Below are positions 37,900 through 46,217 of a stretch of DNA of 64,000 nt, piece by piece. How positions within the stretch are numbered: position 1 is the first letter of the stretch; each line of letters starts with the position of its first letter. Location of the stretch: positions 186,001 through 250,000 of the forward strand of contig CADECP010000003.1 of NCBI GenBank assembly GCA_902825875.1. Reading direction: 5' to 3'. Below the pieces are notes generated by a model. It had not been told where the DNA came from. It made no database searches and saw only the letters and a program-made list of their open reading frames with translations. Position numbers and translations under genes: made by a program. The DNA comes from an uncultured Acidobacteriota bacterium (lineage in GTDB: Bacteria > Acidobacteriota > Blastocatellia > RBC074).

Positions 37900-39576
37900 T
37901 TATTCTCCTTCGACAGTGATTTGCAAAGGCAATACTTGAATCAAACGGTTTTTCTGAAAAAGCTGCACCCACAATTGATGTTTGGTTTTCGTTTCTCCAA
38001 CCAGGCAGGAAAAGGTAGTGATCGGAGAAGCTTGCCGAAGCCCGGCAAGGCAATCCTGGTGACGCGGAAAAAAACGTAACGAATCGCTGTCAATTGCGAT
38101 TTGGAATTTGACCTCGCCTGCATATTGCCCGTCGCTGATTTCAACGCGGTCGAACATCGCCTCGGTCGGTTTGTCAGGAGTCAGCCAGACGCACAATTGA
38201 TATTCTTTCCCCGAAACCACGCTGACGCTCCGGCCATCCCATTTCAAAGCCTGATTGTTTTCCCCCTCTTTCAGCCCGGCGCAAAGATAGCCATCGTAAT
38301 TGTCCAGGCGTGGGCCAGCCAGAGCTTCCAACAACTGATTGAGAATTTTCGATTGCTGATTTTCCAAACTCGGCTGGGCATAAGATGCTGGCGACGGCAC
38401 AGGCGGCGCAATCAAAGCTTCGGCAGGTTCAATCCGCACGTCCGATTCATCCAAACTGCCACGGCTTACGTGAGACGGCAATGGAATCGTGTCAATGCCA
38501 GGCAAAGACAAAGAACCTGTGCGGTGGCGCGCTTTTCTGATTGCGTCTTCGATCACGGGACGCAATCCGGGAACAATCTTCAATTTGTTGTTGGCGTTTC
38601 TGACCACCAACCCGACAACTTCCAGTTCTTCTACCTGCCTTTCTTCTTCAGAAGTGATTTCAACCGGTTCACCTTCCCTGCCCAGTTTCAACAACAAATC
38701 ACGCTGATCGGGGTTTTCCTGCAATTCATCCCAAAAATATCGGTAATCCTTACGAGTGTCTTCCGCCAGGTCTCTTTCAAGTTTCTTCCAATCCACTTTC
38801 CGTTGATTGACGCGCAAGTCATACAGGAGGTAACAGGCCATGCTCAACACCATGGGAATGCCGCCAGACATTTCGCGCAGCCGTTTGAAATCGTCTTCAC
38901 CGAAAATCTCTGCTCGTTCATTATCCCGGCCAAAAATCATCTGCGCCATTTCTTCATCGGTGAAATGGCGCAATTTGATGTCATGGAAGATGTTGAAAAA
39001 CGGCGAAGAAAGCACATTGATGGTTCCGGTCAAATCGTAAAGGCTGTCGCGGCTGGCGGTGACAAAAACCAGATTGGTCAGATTTATCATCGAACGGAAG
39101 TAAGTGAAGTGGCGAGCTTCTATGCCCGGAATGTGTCCGACAAAATCGAACTCATCCAGCAAAAAGACTATGCGTTTGTCTGTGACTTCGCTCAACCAGT
39201 GGCTGGCGTCCCTTGGGTTGGAAATATCGAACTCAGGCCGCTCCGGCATACGGTCAGCAGCTTTTCTGACCAGATAAGGCAGCAACTCATCTCCGTTGAT
39301 TAACAGCGCCTGTTTGGCAATATCAACCGGCACGAAGACGAAGGAATCATCAAATCCCCATTCCGCCCAGCGGTCTTTGGCGTAGGCCAGATAATAAAGC
39401 AGCGACGATTTTCCTATGGTGCGCTGGCCGAAAACCGAAACCGATTGGCCGAGTTTGATCTTGTCAGCCAGGCCTCGCAATTCGCGTTCGCGCCCATAAA
39501 ACAAACCAAGGTCGGTTACAGTGCCACGATGACCAAACGGATTCTTTTTCTCTGTTGAATAGTTGGGATTTACCAT
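37900..39576 (-). CDS. STAND-like AAA ATPase with beta-rich C-terminal domain
   Basis: A 558-residue cytoplasmic NTPase. FYGRERELRGL (27-37) starts the ATPase module; Walker A is GQRTIGKSS (50-58), Walker B IVFLLDEFD (136-144), sensor VFVTASRD. SGGIPMVLSMACYLLYDL (237-254) is the helical segment of STAND/AAA_16 ATPases. A winged-helix-like region reaches about residue 345. A disordered linker (350-405) then leads to a beta-rich domain (425-558) I do not recognise, which may bind a partner. It overlaps the HEAT/AAA gene by 7 bases and precedes CHAT by 3 bases. Probable molecular switch for the protease (inference). Confidence 0.85.
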   Translation of the reverse strand: MVNPNYSTEKKNPFGHRGTVTDLGLFYGRERELRGLADKIKLGQSVSVFGQRTIGKSSLLYYLAYAKDRWAEWGFDDSFVFVPVDIAKQALLINGDELLPYLVRKAADRMPERPEFDISNPRDASHWLSEVTDKRIVFLLDEFDFVGHIPGIEARHFTYFRSMINLTNLVFVTASRDSLYDLTGTINVLSSPFFNIFHDIKLRHFTDEEMAQMIFGRDNERAEIFGEDDFKRLREMSGGIPMVLSMACYLLYDLRVNQRKVDWKKLERDLAEDTRKDYRYFWDELQENPDQRDLLLKLGREGEPVEITSEEERQVEELEVVGLVVRNANNKLKIVPGLRPVIEDAIRKARHRTGSLSLPGIDTIPLPSHVSRGSLDESDVRIEPAEALIAPPVPSPASYAQPSLENQQSKILNQLLEALAGPRLDNYDGYLCAGLKEGENNQALKWDGRSVSVVSGKEYQLCVWLTPDKPTEAMFDRVEISDGQYAGEVKFQIAIDSDSLRFFPRHQDCLAGLRQASPITTFSCLVGETKTKHQLWVQLFQKNRLIQVLPLQITVEGE

Positions 39577-42500
39577 AACTCGAAAATCCTTTCTTTCGTT
39601 TCTCGCGTCGGAATGTACTCTGTCAAATAAGCAGGCAACAAACCCAACGCAAAACGCAATGTGCCGCTTTCGTCAACGATCAACCCGCGTTTTTCCAGTT
39701 CATGCGTAACCTGCTGGAATTCGTCTTGCGGGACATTCGGATTGACGGTGCTCATCCATTTCCAGACATCTTCCCAGCGGGCTTGCCGGCTGGCGTTGAG
39801 CGTCATTTCCTCGTTGATCGAAGCAATCACAGCGCGCTGAGCGCCCTTCATTTCGTCCCATAAAAACCGAAGTTGCATGGAGCCGCTTTTCACCAGTTGC
39901 CGCGTGGCGGCTTCGACAATCGAAACGTTGACCCGACGCTGTCGGCGACGATTCAATTCTTCGACGACTTCGCTGCAAAGCCGCTGCACAAAAAACGGAT
40001 GATGCCCGGTCAGCCATTCCAGCAGATCAAGCGCAGGGTCGTCGTAATAAACATCAACACCGAGCGGCGACGTCATCACCTGCCTCGCTTCTTCCGAGCT
40101 GAGCAGGTCAATTTCCTTCGAGATGGCCGGGTTAAACAATGCCGACCAGATTTCGTGATCGAAATCCTTGGTGGAGCGAGTACCGACAAAGACAAAACTG
40201 ACATCGCCACGTTGCACCCAGTACCGTAGAAAACTGACAAAGCCCGCTTCCAGATCGCCGCGCTTGATCTTTTCTTCAAACACCTGAAACTCATCAACCG
40301 CCAGCACCAGTCTTTTACCGGCCAGCATTCGCTCAAGTTCCGGCAAAAAGACCTGCTCGAACTGAAAAGCAGGGTTTTCCTGATAAGCTTTCAAGTCAAC
40401 CGCCACCGGATCAGGTTTTTCCGGCAAGGTACGAAAAATGGTGCTGGCCAGATATTGTAGGTGCTGAGCCGCGCCTGAAAGAATTTCAGTCGCCTGCAAG
40501 TCAATGTAAACGACGTGATACTGCGTCGGCAATTTGGTCGGCAGCCACATCATCACCGAAGTTTTTCCCATTCGCCGCCGCCCATGTAACACAACCGGGC
40601 GAGGCGTTCCGGCTTCAACCAATTGTTTGTACAGAAAATCGAAAATATCCGTTCGCCCGACAAACAGATTGTCGTGCTTTCCGGGTTTCAACGGCGTACC
40701 GGCAACATAAGGATTGCGTATGTCTTCCCAAACCTGGGACGGCGAATCGGATTCGACAGTGATTTCGACGCTGTGTTGCAGTTTCAGATTTTCGCGTCGC
40801 GGCTCGTTATAACGCAGAATGCATGTGATCGGAAATTTGGGAAGGAACCAGGCCCTTCCCCTGACCAGATAAGTGTGAGCTTGCCCAACGGTCAGCAAAG
40901 GCAAAGTCGGCGAAAAAAAATCCTCCGAGACAAACCCTCGCCCGGTAACCTGCAAATGCAGGTTACTAACCGGCGAAGGCCCGTGATTGATGATCTTGAC
41001 TGTTAGCTCGGTGATTTCGCCCGGAGGCACACGATCCGGAACGATGATTTCCAGTCTGGCCCCACTTTGGCTACGCTGGGATTCTTCGCTGATCAATTCG
41101 CGCCAGGCGGTCAGAGCCTGCAACAGAATCGTTCGGTCGGGTTCCCACGCTTCGGCGCTGACCGTTCGTGTAGCTTCTTCCAGGCCGATTGTGCATCGCA
41201 ACAACAAAAATGTTTTCACGTCCGCAGGAGTGTTGGCATCCAGACTGCGTAAAGGTTCCATCGCCTGACGCAAAGCCTTGCGACTTCGCTCAAGCCATTC
41301 GTGATTCCGCTTGGAGCCGGACTGCCCCTGAATCGGGCGAGCCAGCAACAACGGAATTTGCTCCAGAGCCGTCACCGTCAACGCTTCGCGCATCCAGGAA
41401 AAACGACCGACGTAAAGATCGCGTTGCCCATCCTGCAACCTGGAACAGCGATTGAGGAATTCATCCAGGGCGTCCGGCAATTGGCCACGTAGTTTCGTTT
41501 GCGCCTCGCCTTTGACCAGATTGGCCGATTCGGCCTTTTCCACCAATGAAGCCAGATCGTAACCCAGCCGTGCAATGCGTCTGGTCGCGGGCAGTTGCGC
41601 ACCGCGATAAAGCGCATAAAACAACAACGGACGCGGCATCAATTGAACCAGCCGTTCGATTTCGCTCAGCGAATAACTTTCGCCATTGGCATATCGCAAC
41701 AACAATTCGCGCAACCGTCGCTTTAACTCGTGAAGCTGGACTCCTTGCTGTTGCGGCGGAGCCTCGCCGCCGTCGGTCAGCCCACTGCTCATCCTGATTT
41801 CTACTTCCGAACGAAACAGCCGTCGAAATAGCCACTTAAAGAATCGTTTGGCCAGTTCCATCGCCTTTGCGCTCAAACCTGGTCGGGTCTGCTCCGACAA
41901 AGTAATTGATCCCGAAGGTCGCACCGGCAGTTGTTCAAACGCTTCCGAATCATCAATCAAAAACTCCATTGTCGTTGGCAGCACAACATCGCCCGGCAAT
42001 CGCTGCACCTGAAAACCGCCTCTCTCTTTCTCAGAATCCAAAGGTTGCGGCACCAGAAGCGATGTCAGGTAATTATCCAGACGGCTTTGCCGATAACGCA
42101 CAAACCGCGAATGAAACAGCGACTGCGTCGTGACGATTTCACTGCTTTCATCATCGCCCAACCTGGTTTGGTTGGCTTGAAACCCAATCGCATCCCACAC
42201 CGCGCTGGCGGCAAAAGCGGCGGCAAATTCCCTGTCGTCGGTCAATTGGTTCAGCGACTGAATAATCTTTTTTGGTTTGATCCATCCACGGGCGCCAAGT
42301 GCATGGCTGGCAGATTCGCGCACCACCCAATCATCGTCTTTTTCCGCAGAGTACAAAGCGTCCAGCGATTGTTTTTCCAGCACAAACCTCAACTCACCCC
42401 AAACACGAACGGCGTCCGCGCGGCTTTCTTCGTCTTCATCCGTCATTTGCCCTTTGAGCAGCGAAACCGCACGCGCGTTTCCGCAAAATGCCGCAATTCC

Positions 42501-44459
42501 AAGAATGTTCAATCGAGCCGCACGCAAGTGATGACTTTTTTCTATGTCCCAACGCTGGCAAATCCCTAAGGCCTCTTCCGGCATCCATCTGGCCATGTTG
42601 ATGACGGCGCTTGCCGCAGCCTGCTGCACGTCAATCTCTTTGTCTTTTGCCAGCGATTCGATCAACGGCACGACTTCGATGGAAAAAACATCAGTCGTTT
42701 CAGCCAACCCCTGAGCGGTTTTCCACGCCGTCACCCCTTTTCGGCTTTGTACCAAACGCTCCAACACAGGCAACACGATGCCCGGCAAACGATTTGCGAG
42801 CATCCCCAAACTGAAAAACGCTGCGTCGCGCGTATCGTTGTCCGCATCGCCAGCCAATCGTTTCAGCGCCTGAAACGGCTTGTCCGTGAAATGTAAGGCT
42901 GGCTCGCTTAAAACCAGGGCAACAGTTGCTTTCTTTTCCCACGACTTGTCCACAGCCATTTCGAGCAGAGCCGACAAGGTTTTTTCGGGTGCCTGTCGTG
43001 CCTGTTCCTGCAGAGCCTGTGCAACCGCCTGGCGCACAAACCCGTTTGCATCTCCGGCCAGACGCTCCAACAAACCCAAAGTTCGATTCGGATGCAACGG
43101 CGCAATCAACTCCAGTGCGCGAGCCGCAGTTCGGCGAATTTCCCAACTGGCAGAATCGTTGTCCTGACGCGAAAGCTGGCTGAGCAAATTCATCGCCGGA
43201 TCAGGGTGGGAAGCGGCCAATCGAACCAGCGCCGCCACTGCTTCAGTTCGCACTTCAGGATCACGATCCGCTAAAAACTGTTCCAGCAAAGGCAACACAG
43301 ATTTTTTGTAAGGCGGTTCAGCACCTGTCAGACCCCGCGCGCAAGCCAGACGTTTGAGCGAAGCCGCAAAATCATCCGAAGTGGCAGCGATACGATTGAT
43401 CACCGACAACGACCATTCGGGATGAACGTAAGTCAGTTGGCCAATAGTTCGAGCAGCAGCCGTGGCGATTCGCAAATTGCTGTCGCTCGCCAGTCGTTCG
43501 ACAAGCGGTAAAAACCTGCCGGCCTCCTGATATGGCAACTTCGCCAATCCGGGAATTGCCGCTTCGCGCTCTTCCCAGCTTCGATGAGCATCTTCGCCGC
43601 GAGCCAGCGGCATTAGCGTTCTCATCGCCAGTTCCGGATAAATGTCCGCCGCCGCCGCCAGCACACGAACGGCTGTTATACGCACCTTCGATTCAGCATC
43701 ATTCAGCAATCGCGCCATCAAGGCAGCTTCGTCCGGGCTGAGTTCACGAGCTTTTTCCAACAGCGTCAACGCAGAGGTATGCCTGACCTGCCACTCATCT
43801 TCCGTTTCAGCGTGATGCGTGGTTTCCGTTTTCACTTTGGGGCTGGCCATTTCGGCAAACACCGGCCAGGCTTTGTCGTTGAAATTACTCAACGCCTGCC
43901 GCCAGGCTTCGGCAGCGGCAACGCGAACATCTTCATTGGGATCGGCTGAAAGCGTTTGCAGCGTTCGCAGCATCACCGGCTGGGCGTGGCGTGTACACGC
44001 CCAAGCAGCAATCATCCGAGACTTCGGACTGGCGGCTGCCGCCATGTCCTCAATTTCATTCCAAACCTGTCTCTTTCTACCGGCCAGCCCGCCCATTGCC
44101 TGTGCCGCAGCTTTTGCCACCGAAATATCGCGGTCAGTCATCAACCAACGCAACACATTCAGGCTTCGCTCTTCATCCAATTGCCAGACGACCAAGCCTG
44201 CCGCGACGAACCGCCGCGTCTTCGCTTCGGGAGAAACAGCCAATGCACGAACAAGAGCTTGTCCGTCTGCGCTTTTTAGGAATGTTGAAATGGCGGGCAG
44301 CAATTTTGACCACGATGATTCATAGGAATTCCTGGCGGCATCTTCCAGTCCGGCTAATAACGAAATTCGGTCGCCGGCGGCTTCCTTCAAGCGGGCAGGA
44401 AAATCGTTCCCAGATTCGACGGTATTGGCTTTCGGCTGATTGGCGGGAGTCATTGGCAT
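39570..44459 (-). CDS. Giant HEAT-repeat protein with C-terminal AAA ATPase, sensor candidate
   Basis: First gene of the CHAT operon, about 1629 residues. Residues 40-755 are some 16-18 HEAT units (for example DRDPEVRTEAVAALVRLAAS), a long solenoid suited to binding a protein or nucleic-acid ligand. Residues 760-1130 are an uncharacterised region with a basic hydrophobic segment KRFFKWLFRRLFR. Residues about 1135-1240 look like a CARDB-type beta domain (VPPGEITELTVKIINHGPSP). Then comes an AAA/STAND ATPase: FVGR, Walker A HGRRRMGKTS (Lys near 1300), Walker B LVLAVDEFQ (Asp near 1390), and a winged-helix-type tail. The ATG at 44459 has AAGGA at 8-base spacing; the ATG at 44468 is too close to it. 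Predicted cytoplasmic sensor-switch. Confidence 0.85.
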   Translation of the reverse strand: MPMTPANQPKANTVESGNDFPARLKEAAGDRISLLAGLEDAARNSYESSWSKLLPAISTFLKSADGQALVRALAVSPEAKTRRFVAAGLVVWQLDEERSLNVLRWLMTDRDISVAKAAAQAMGGLAGRKRQVWNEIEDMAAAASPKSRMIAAWACTRHAQPVMLRTLQTLSADPNEDVRVAAAEAWRQALSNFNDKAWPVFAEMASPKVKTETTHHAETEDEWQVRHTSALTLLEKARELSPDEAALMARLLNDAESKVRITAVRVLAAAADIYPELAMRTLMPLARGEDAHRSWEEREAAIPGLAKLPYQEAGRFLPLVERLASDSNLRIATAAARTIGQLTYVHPEWSLSVINRIAATSDDFAASLKRLACARGLTGAEPPYKKSVLPLLEQFLADRDPEVRTEAVAALVRLAASHPDPAMNLLSQLSRQDNDSASWEIRRTAARALELIAPLHPNRTLGLLERLAGDANGFVRQAVAQALQEQARQAPEKTLSALLEMAVDKSWEKKATVALVLSEPALHFTDKPFQALKRLAGDADNDTRDAAFFSLGMLANRLPGIVLPVLERLVQSRKGVTAWKTAQGLAETTDVFSIEVVPLIESLAKDKEIDVQQAAASAVINMARWMPEEALGICQRWDIEKSHHLRAARLNILGIAAFCGNARAVSLLKGQMTDEDEESRADAVRVWGELRFVLEKQSLDALYSAEKDDDWVVRESASHALGARGWIKPKKIIQSLNQLTDDREFAAAFAASAVWDAIGFQANQTRLGDDESSEIVTTQSLFHSRFVRYRQSRLDNYLTSLLVPQPLDSEKERGGFQVQRLPGDVVLPTTMEFLIDDSEAFEQLPVRPSGSITLSEQTRPGLSAKAMELAKRFFKWLFRRLFRSEVEIRMSSGLTDGGEAPPQQQGVQLHELKRRLRELLLRYANGESYSLSEIERLVQLMPRPLLFYALYRGAQLPATRRIARLGYDLASLVEKAESANLVKGEAQTKLRGQLPDALDEFLNRCSRLQDGQRDLYVGRFSWMREALTVTALEQIPLLLARPIQGQSGSKRNHEWLERSRKALRQAMEPLRSLDANTPADVKTFLLLRCTIGLEEATRTVSAEAWEPDRTILLQALTAWRELISEESQRSQSGARLEIIVPDRVPPGEITELTVKIINHGPSPVSNLHLQVTGRGFVSEDFFSPTLPLLTVGQAHTYLVRGRAWFLPKFPITCILRYNEPRRENLKLQHSVEITVESDSPSQVWEDIRNPYVAGTPLKPGKHDNLFVGRTDIFDFLYKQLVEAGTPRPVVLHGRRRMGKTSVMMWLPTKLPTQYHVVYIDLQATEILSGAAQHLQYLASTIFRTLPEKPDPVAVDLKAYQENPAFQFEQVFLPELERMLAGKRLVLAVDEFQVFEEKIKRGDLEAGFVSFLRYWVQRGDVSFVFVGTRSTKDFDHEIWSALFNPAISKEIDLLSSEEARQVMTSPLGVDVYYDDPALDLLEWLTGHHPFFVQRLCSEVVEELNRRRQRRVNVSIVEAATRQLVKSGSMQLRFLWDEMKGAQRAVIASINEEMTLNASRQARWEDVWKWMSTVNPNVPQDEFQQVTHELEKRGLIVDESGTLRFALGLLPAYLTEYIPTRETKERIFELW

Positions 44460-44474
44460 CGTTCGCATCCTTCA

Positions 44475-44506
44475 GGCTTGTTGTCCTAACGGGCTTGTTG
44501 TCCTAA
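44475..44506. repeat. 17-bp-period direct repeat in the leader of the CHAT operon
   Basis: GGCTTGTTGTCCTAA occurs at 44475-44489 and 44492-44506 (on the operon strand, TTAGGACAACAAGCC twice). The pair lies between the candidate promoter and the first ATG and touches the ribosome-binding region, so it may be an operator or a translation-control site. Confidence 0.7.
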
Positions 44507-44508
44507 AA

Positions 44509-44537
44509 CTTATCCCGCATCGAGTGACTGGCCCCAA
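44509..44537 (-). promoter_or_regulatory. Candidate promoter of the CHAT operon, TTGGGG-N17-GATAAG
   Basis: Minus-strand TTGGGG (44537-44532) and GATAAG (44514-44509) are exactly 17 bases apart; each is a partial match to consensus. Transcription would begin inside the direct repeat at 44475-44506. Confidence 0.4.
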
Positions 44538-44736
44538 CGCGGAAACTCAAAGCGTCTTCTACTTGAATTCGACTTTTTATGCCTTTGCCACCATAAATTC
44601 CTTTGGCTAAGTGTCTGGCTGAAGACGTCTGTCAACCGTGCGGATTGGCAACTACGCACTAATCATACTTAGGCAATAGTTAAGCGGCAAGCAGTAATTT
44701 TGGCCTGTGCCTTTGTGCTCGCCAGAAAATATCTTG

Positions 44737-44766
44737 TTGACCCGCCGGAAGCCACTTCCCTATACT
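44737..44766 (+). promoter_or_regulatory. Promoter TTGACC-N18-TATACT
   Basis: TTGACC at 44737-44742 (5 of 6) and TATACT at 44761-44766 (5 of 6), 18 bases apart, followed by a CCACGCC discriminator. The best sigma-70 match in the window. It points to the gene at 45033. Confidence 0.6.
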
Positions 44767-45032
44767 CCACGCCGTCAAAGGTAGCCAATCAATCAAAACG
44801 AAATTCCTCTACGACATCCCATAGGTCGCAGAAATTGATTGAGAAGAATGAGCGGAGAACGTCACTGGAAACCGCCTTCTTTTTTCAAAGCATTTTTCCC
44901 GCTCGCCACTTTTTGCGGAAGTCCCCGATCTCTTCCTGGCACGAGCGAAGCCCTAAATTCATGGTGCCTCGTTAAGTTGACCCCGCCGGTTCGTCCTCAA
45001 ATCGGCTACAAAAAAAGAGAGAGGAGACTTGT

Positions 45033-46046
45033 ATGCGAACCTCCCGCATTTACTCACACGTGTTTTCAGGGTTGGTCGTAATCCTGCTGACGATTTCGAT
45101 TCAGGCAGCAGACCCAGGCCAACCGATTCCTGTTACTTCAACCGTCAGCGATCAAAAGGCCGGTTCGATTCTGGTGTACAACGTTTACACATCCAGCATC
45201 ACCAGCTTTTTTATGCAGAATTCCCGCATCTCAATCACCAACACCAGCGATTCGATTCCCGCAAACGTTCACTTGTTTTTCGTGGATGGCGGCAGTTGTT
45301 CGGTTGCGGATTCATTCGCCTGTTTAACGCAAAACCAGACCATCAGCTTTCTGGCTTCCGACCTTGATCCGGGAATTACAGGTTATCTGGTGGTGTTGGC
45401 CGTCAATCAACTCGGCTGCCCTGTAAGGCATAACTTTCTGATCGGCGACGTGTACGTGAAATTCGCGTCAGGGCACACGGGCAATCTCGCCGCCGTTTCC
45501 ATCGCCGCGCAATTCGACACCTTTACGGCTTGCACGGCTTCTTCCAACACGGCGGCGTTGGTGTTCGACGCGCCGGGAATTCCGAATAGCTACAACTACC
45601 TGCCGCGCACTGTGGCGATCAGCGCCATTGCCGACAAAGCCACAGGCAATGACATGCTGCTGATCTTGAATCGCATCGGCGGCAATCTGGGAACAGGCAT
45701 CGGCGGGTTGGGCAGTTTGTTTGGGGTTCTATACGACGACGGAGAGAACGCTTTTAGTTATACATTTTCAGGATCGTCGTGCCAGTTTCGCAGTTCGCTG
45801 TCGAACAATTTTCCGCGCACTGCGCCGCGCTTTGAAACGATCATCACCGCCGGTCGCACCGGTTGGACGAAACTTTACGCCGACAATCCGAACTTCGGAT
45901 TGCTGGGCGCAACATTCAACAACAATCCAAACACAGCGGCTGCCGCCAATGCGTTCAAAGGCGCGCACAATATGCACATCGTGACGCTGAACAACACCGG
46001 AGCGGCAGTCAGCCTGACCATCCCTGTCTTTCCGCCGTCCTGTTGA
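45033..46046 (+). CDS. Secreted protein of unknown function
   Basis: A 337-residue exported protein. Signal peptide residues 1-26 (VFSGLVVILLTISIQAA). The mature protein is rich in Ser, Thr, Asn, Gly and Ala, mostly beta, with several cysteines (including HLFFVDGGSCSVADSFACL and a terminal PPSC), suggesting disulfides in the periplasm or outside. I do not recognise a family; acidobacterial genomes have many such extracellular proteins. GAGAGGAG precedes the ATG at good spacing. Confidence 0.78.
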   Translation: MRTSRIYSHVFSGLVVILLTISIQAADPGQPIPVTSTVSDQKAGSILVYNVYTSSITSFFMQNSRISITNTSDSIPANVHLFFVDGGSCSVADSFACLTQNQTISFLASDLDPGITGYLVVLAVNQLGCPVRHNFLIGDVYVKFASGHTGNLAAVSIAAQFDTFTACTASSNTAALVFDAPGIPNSYNYLPRTVAISAIADKATGNDMLLILNRIGGNLGTGIGGLGSLFGVLYDDGENAFSYTFSGSSCQFRSSLSNNFPRTAPRFETIITAGRTGWTKLYADNPNFGLLGATFNNNPNTAAAANAFKGAHNMHIVTLNNTGAAVSLTIPVFPPSC

Positions 46047-46128
46047 AGGCAACGACGATCGGTTTTCATCGCTCACCCTTGATGTTTCTAAAAGGTAAAT
46101 TTGCCTAGCGACCGGCTTGAGTGATTGT

Positions 46129-46134
46129 TACAAT
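46129..46134 (+). promoter_or_regulatory. Candidate -10 TACAAT with CGCCACG discriminator
   Basis: TACAAT at 46129-46134 is followed by CGCCACG, like the other promoters here, and lies 84 bases before the ATG at 46218. No clear -35. Confidence 0.35.
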
Positions 46135-46217
46135 CGCCACGTTCTCACACCTTTCAATTCCCGGGTCTGGCATAGATGGCACATTGTTCTAGCTGGGCTG
46201 ATTTCTTTGGGGGAGCG

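Larger units (their letters stand above)
44507..45032. other. Intergenic region between CHAT operon and divergent secreted-protein gene
   Basis: About 525 bases. It carries both the minus-strand promoter for the CHAT operon and a good plus-strand promoter (44737-44766). Short open frames around 44700-45080 lack coding character. A motif GTTGACC-CGCCGG occurs twice (near 44736 and 44976). The plus-strand transcript would have a leader of about 260 bases, which could hold a regulatory RNA; I see no known riboswitch. Confidence 0.5.

Noticed and set aside
44700-45081. Short overlapping plus-strand open frames before the secreted-protein gene
   Set aside because: No ribosome sites, Arg/Ser-rich composition and overlap with each other; better read as a leader.
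45033-46046. Secreted protein next to the CHAT operon as a gasdermin-like target
   Set aside because: It has a signal peptide and Ser/Thr/Asn-rich beta composition, is divergently transcribed, and lacks gasdermin-like features.
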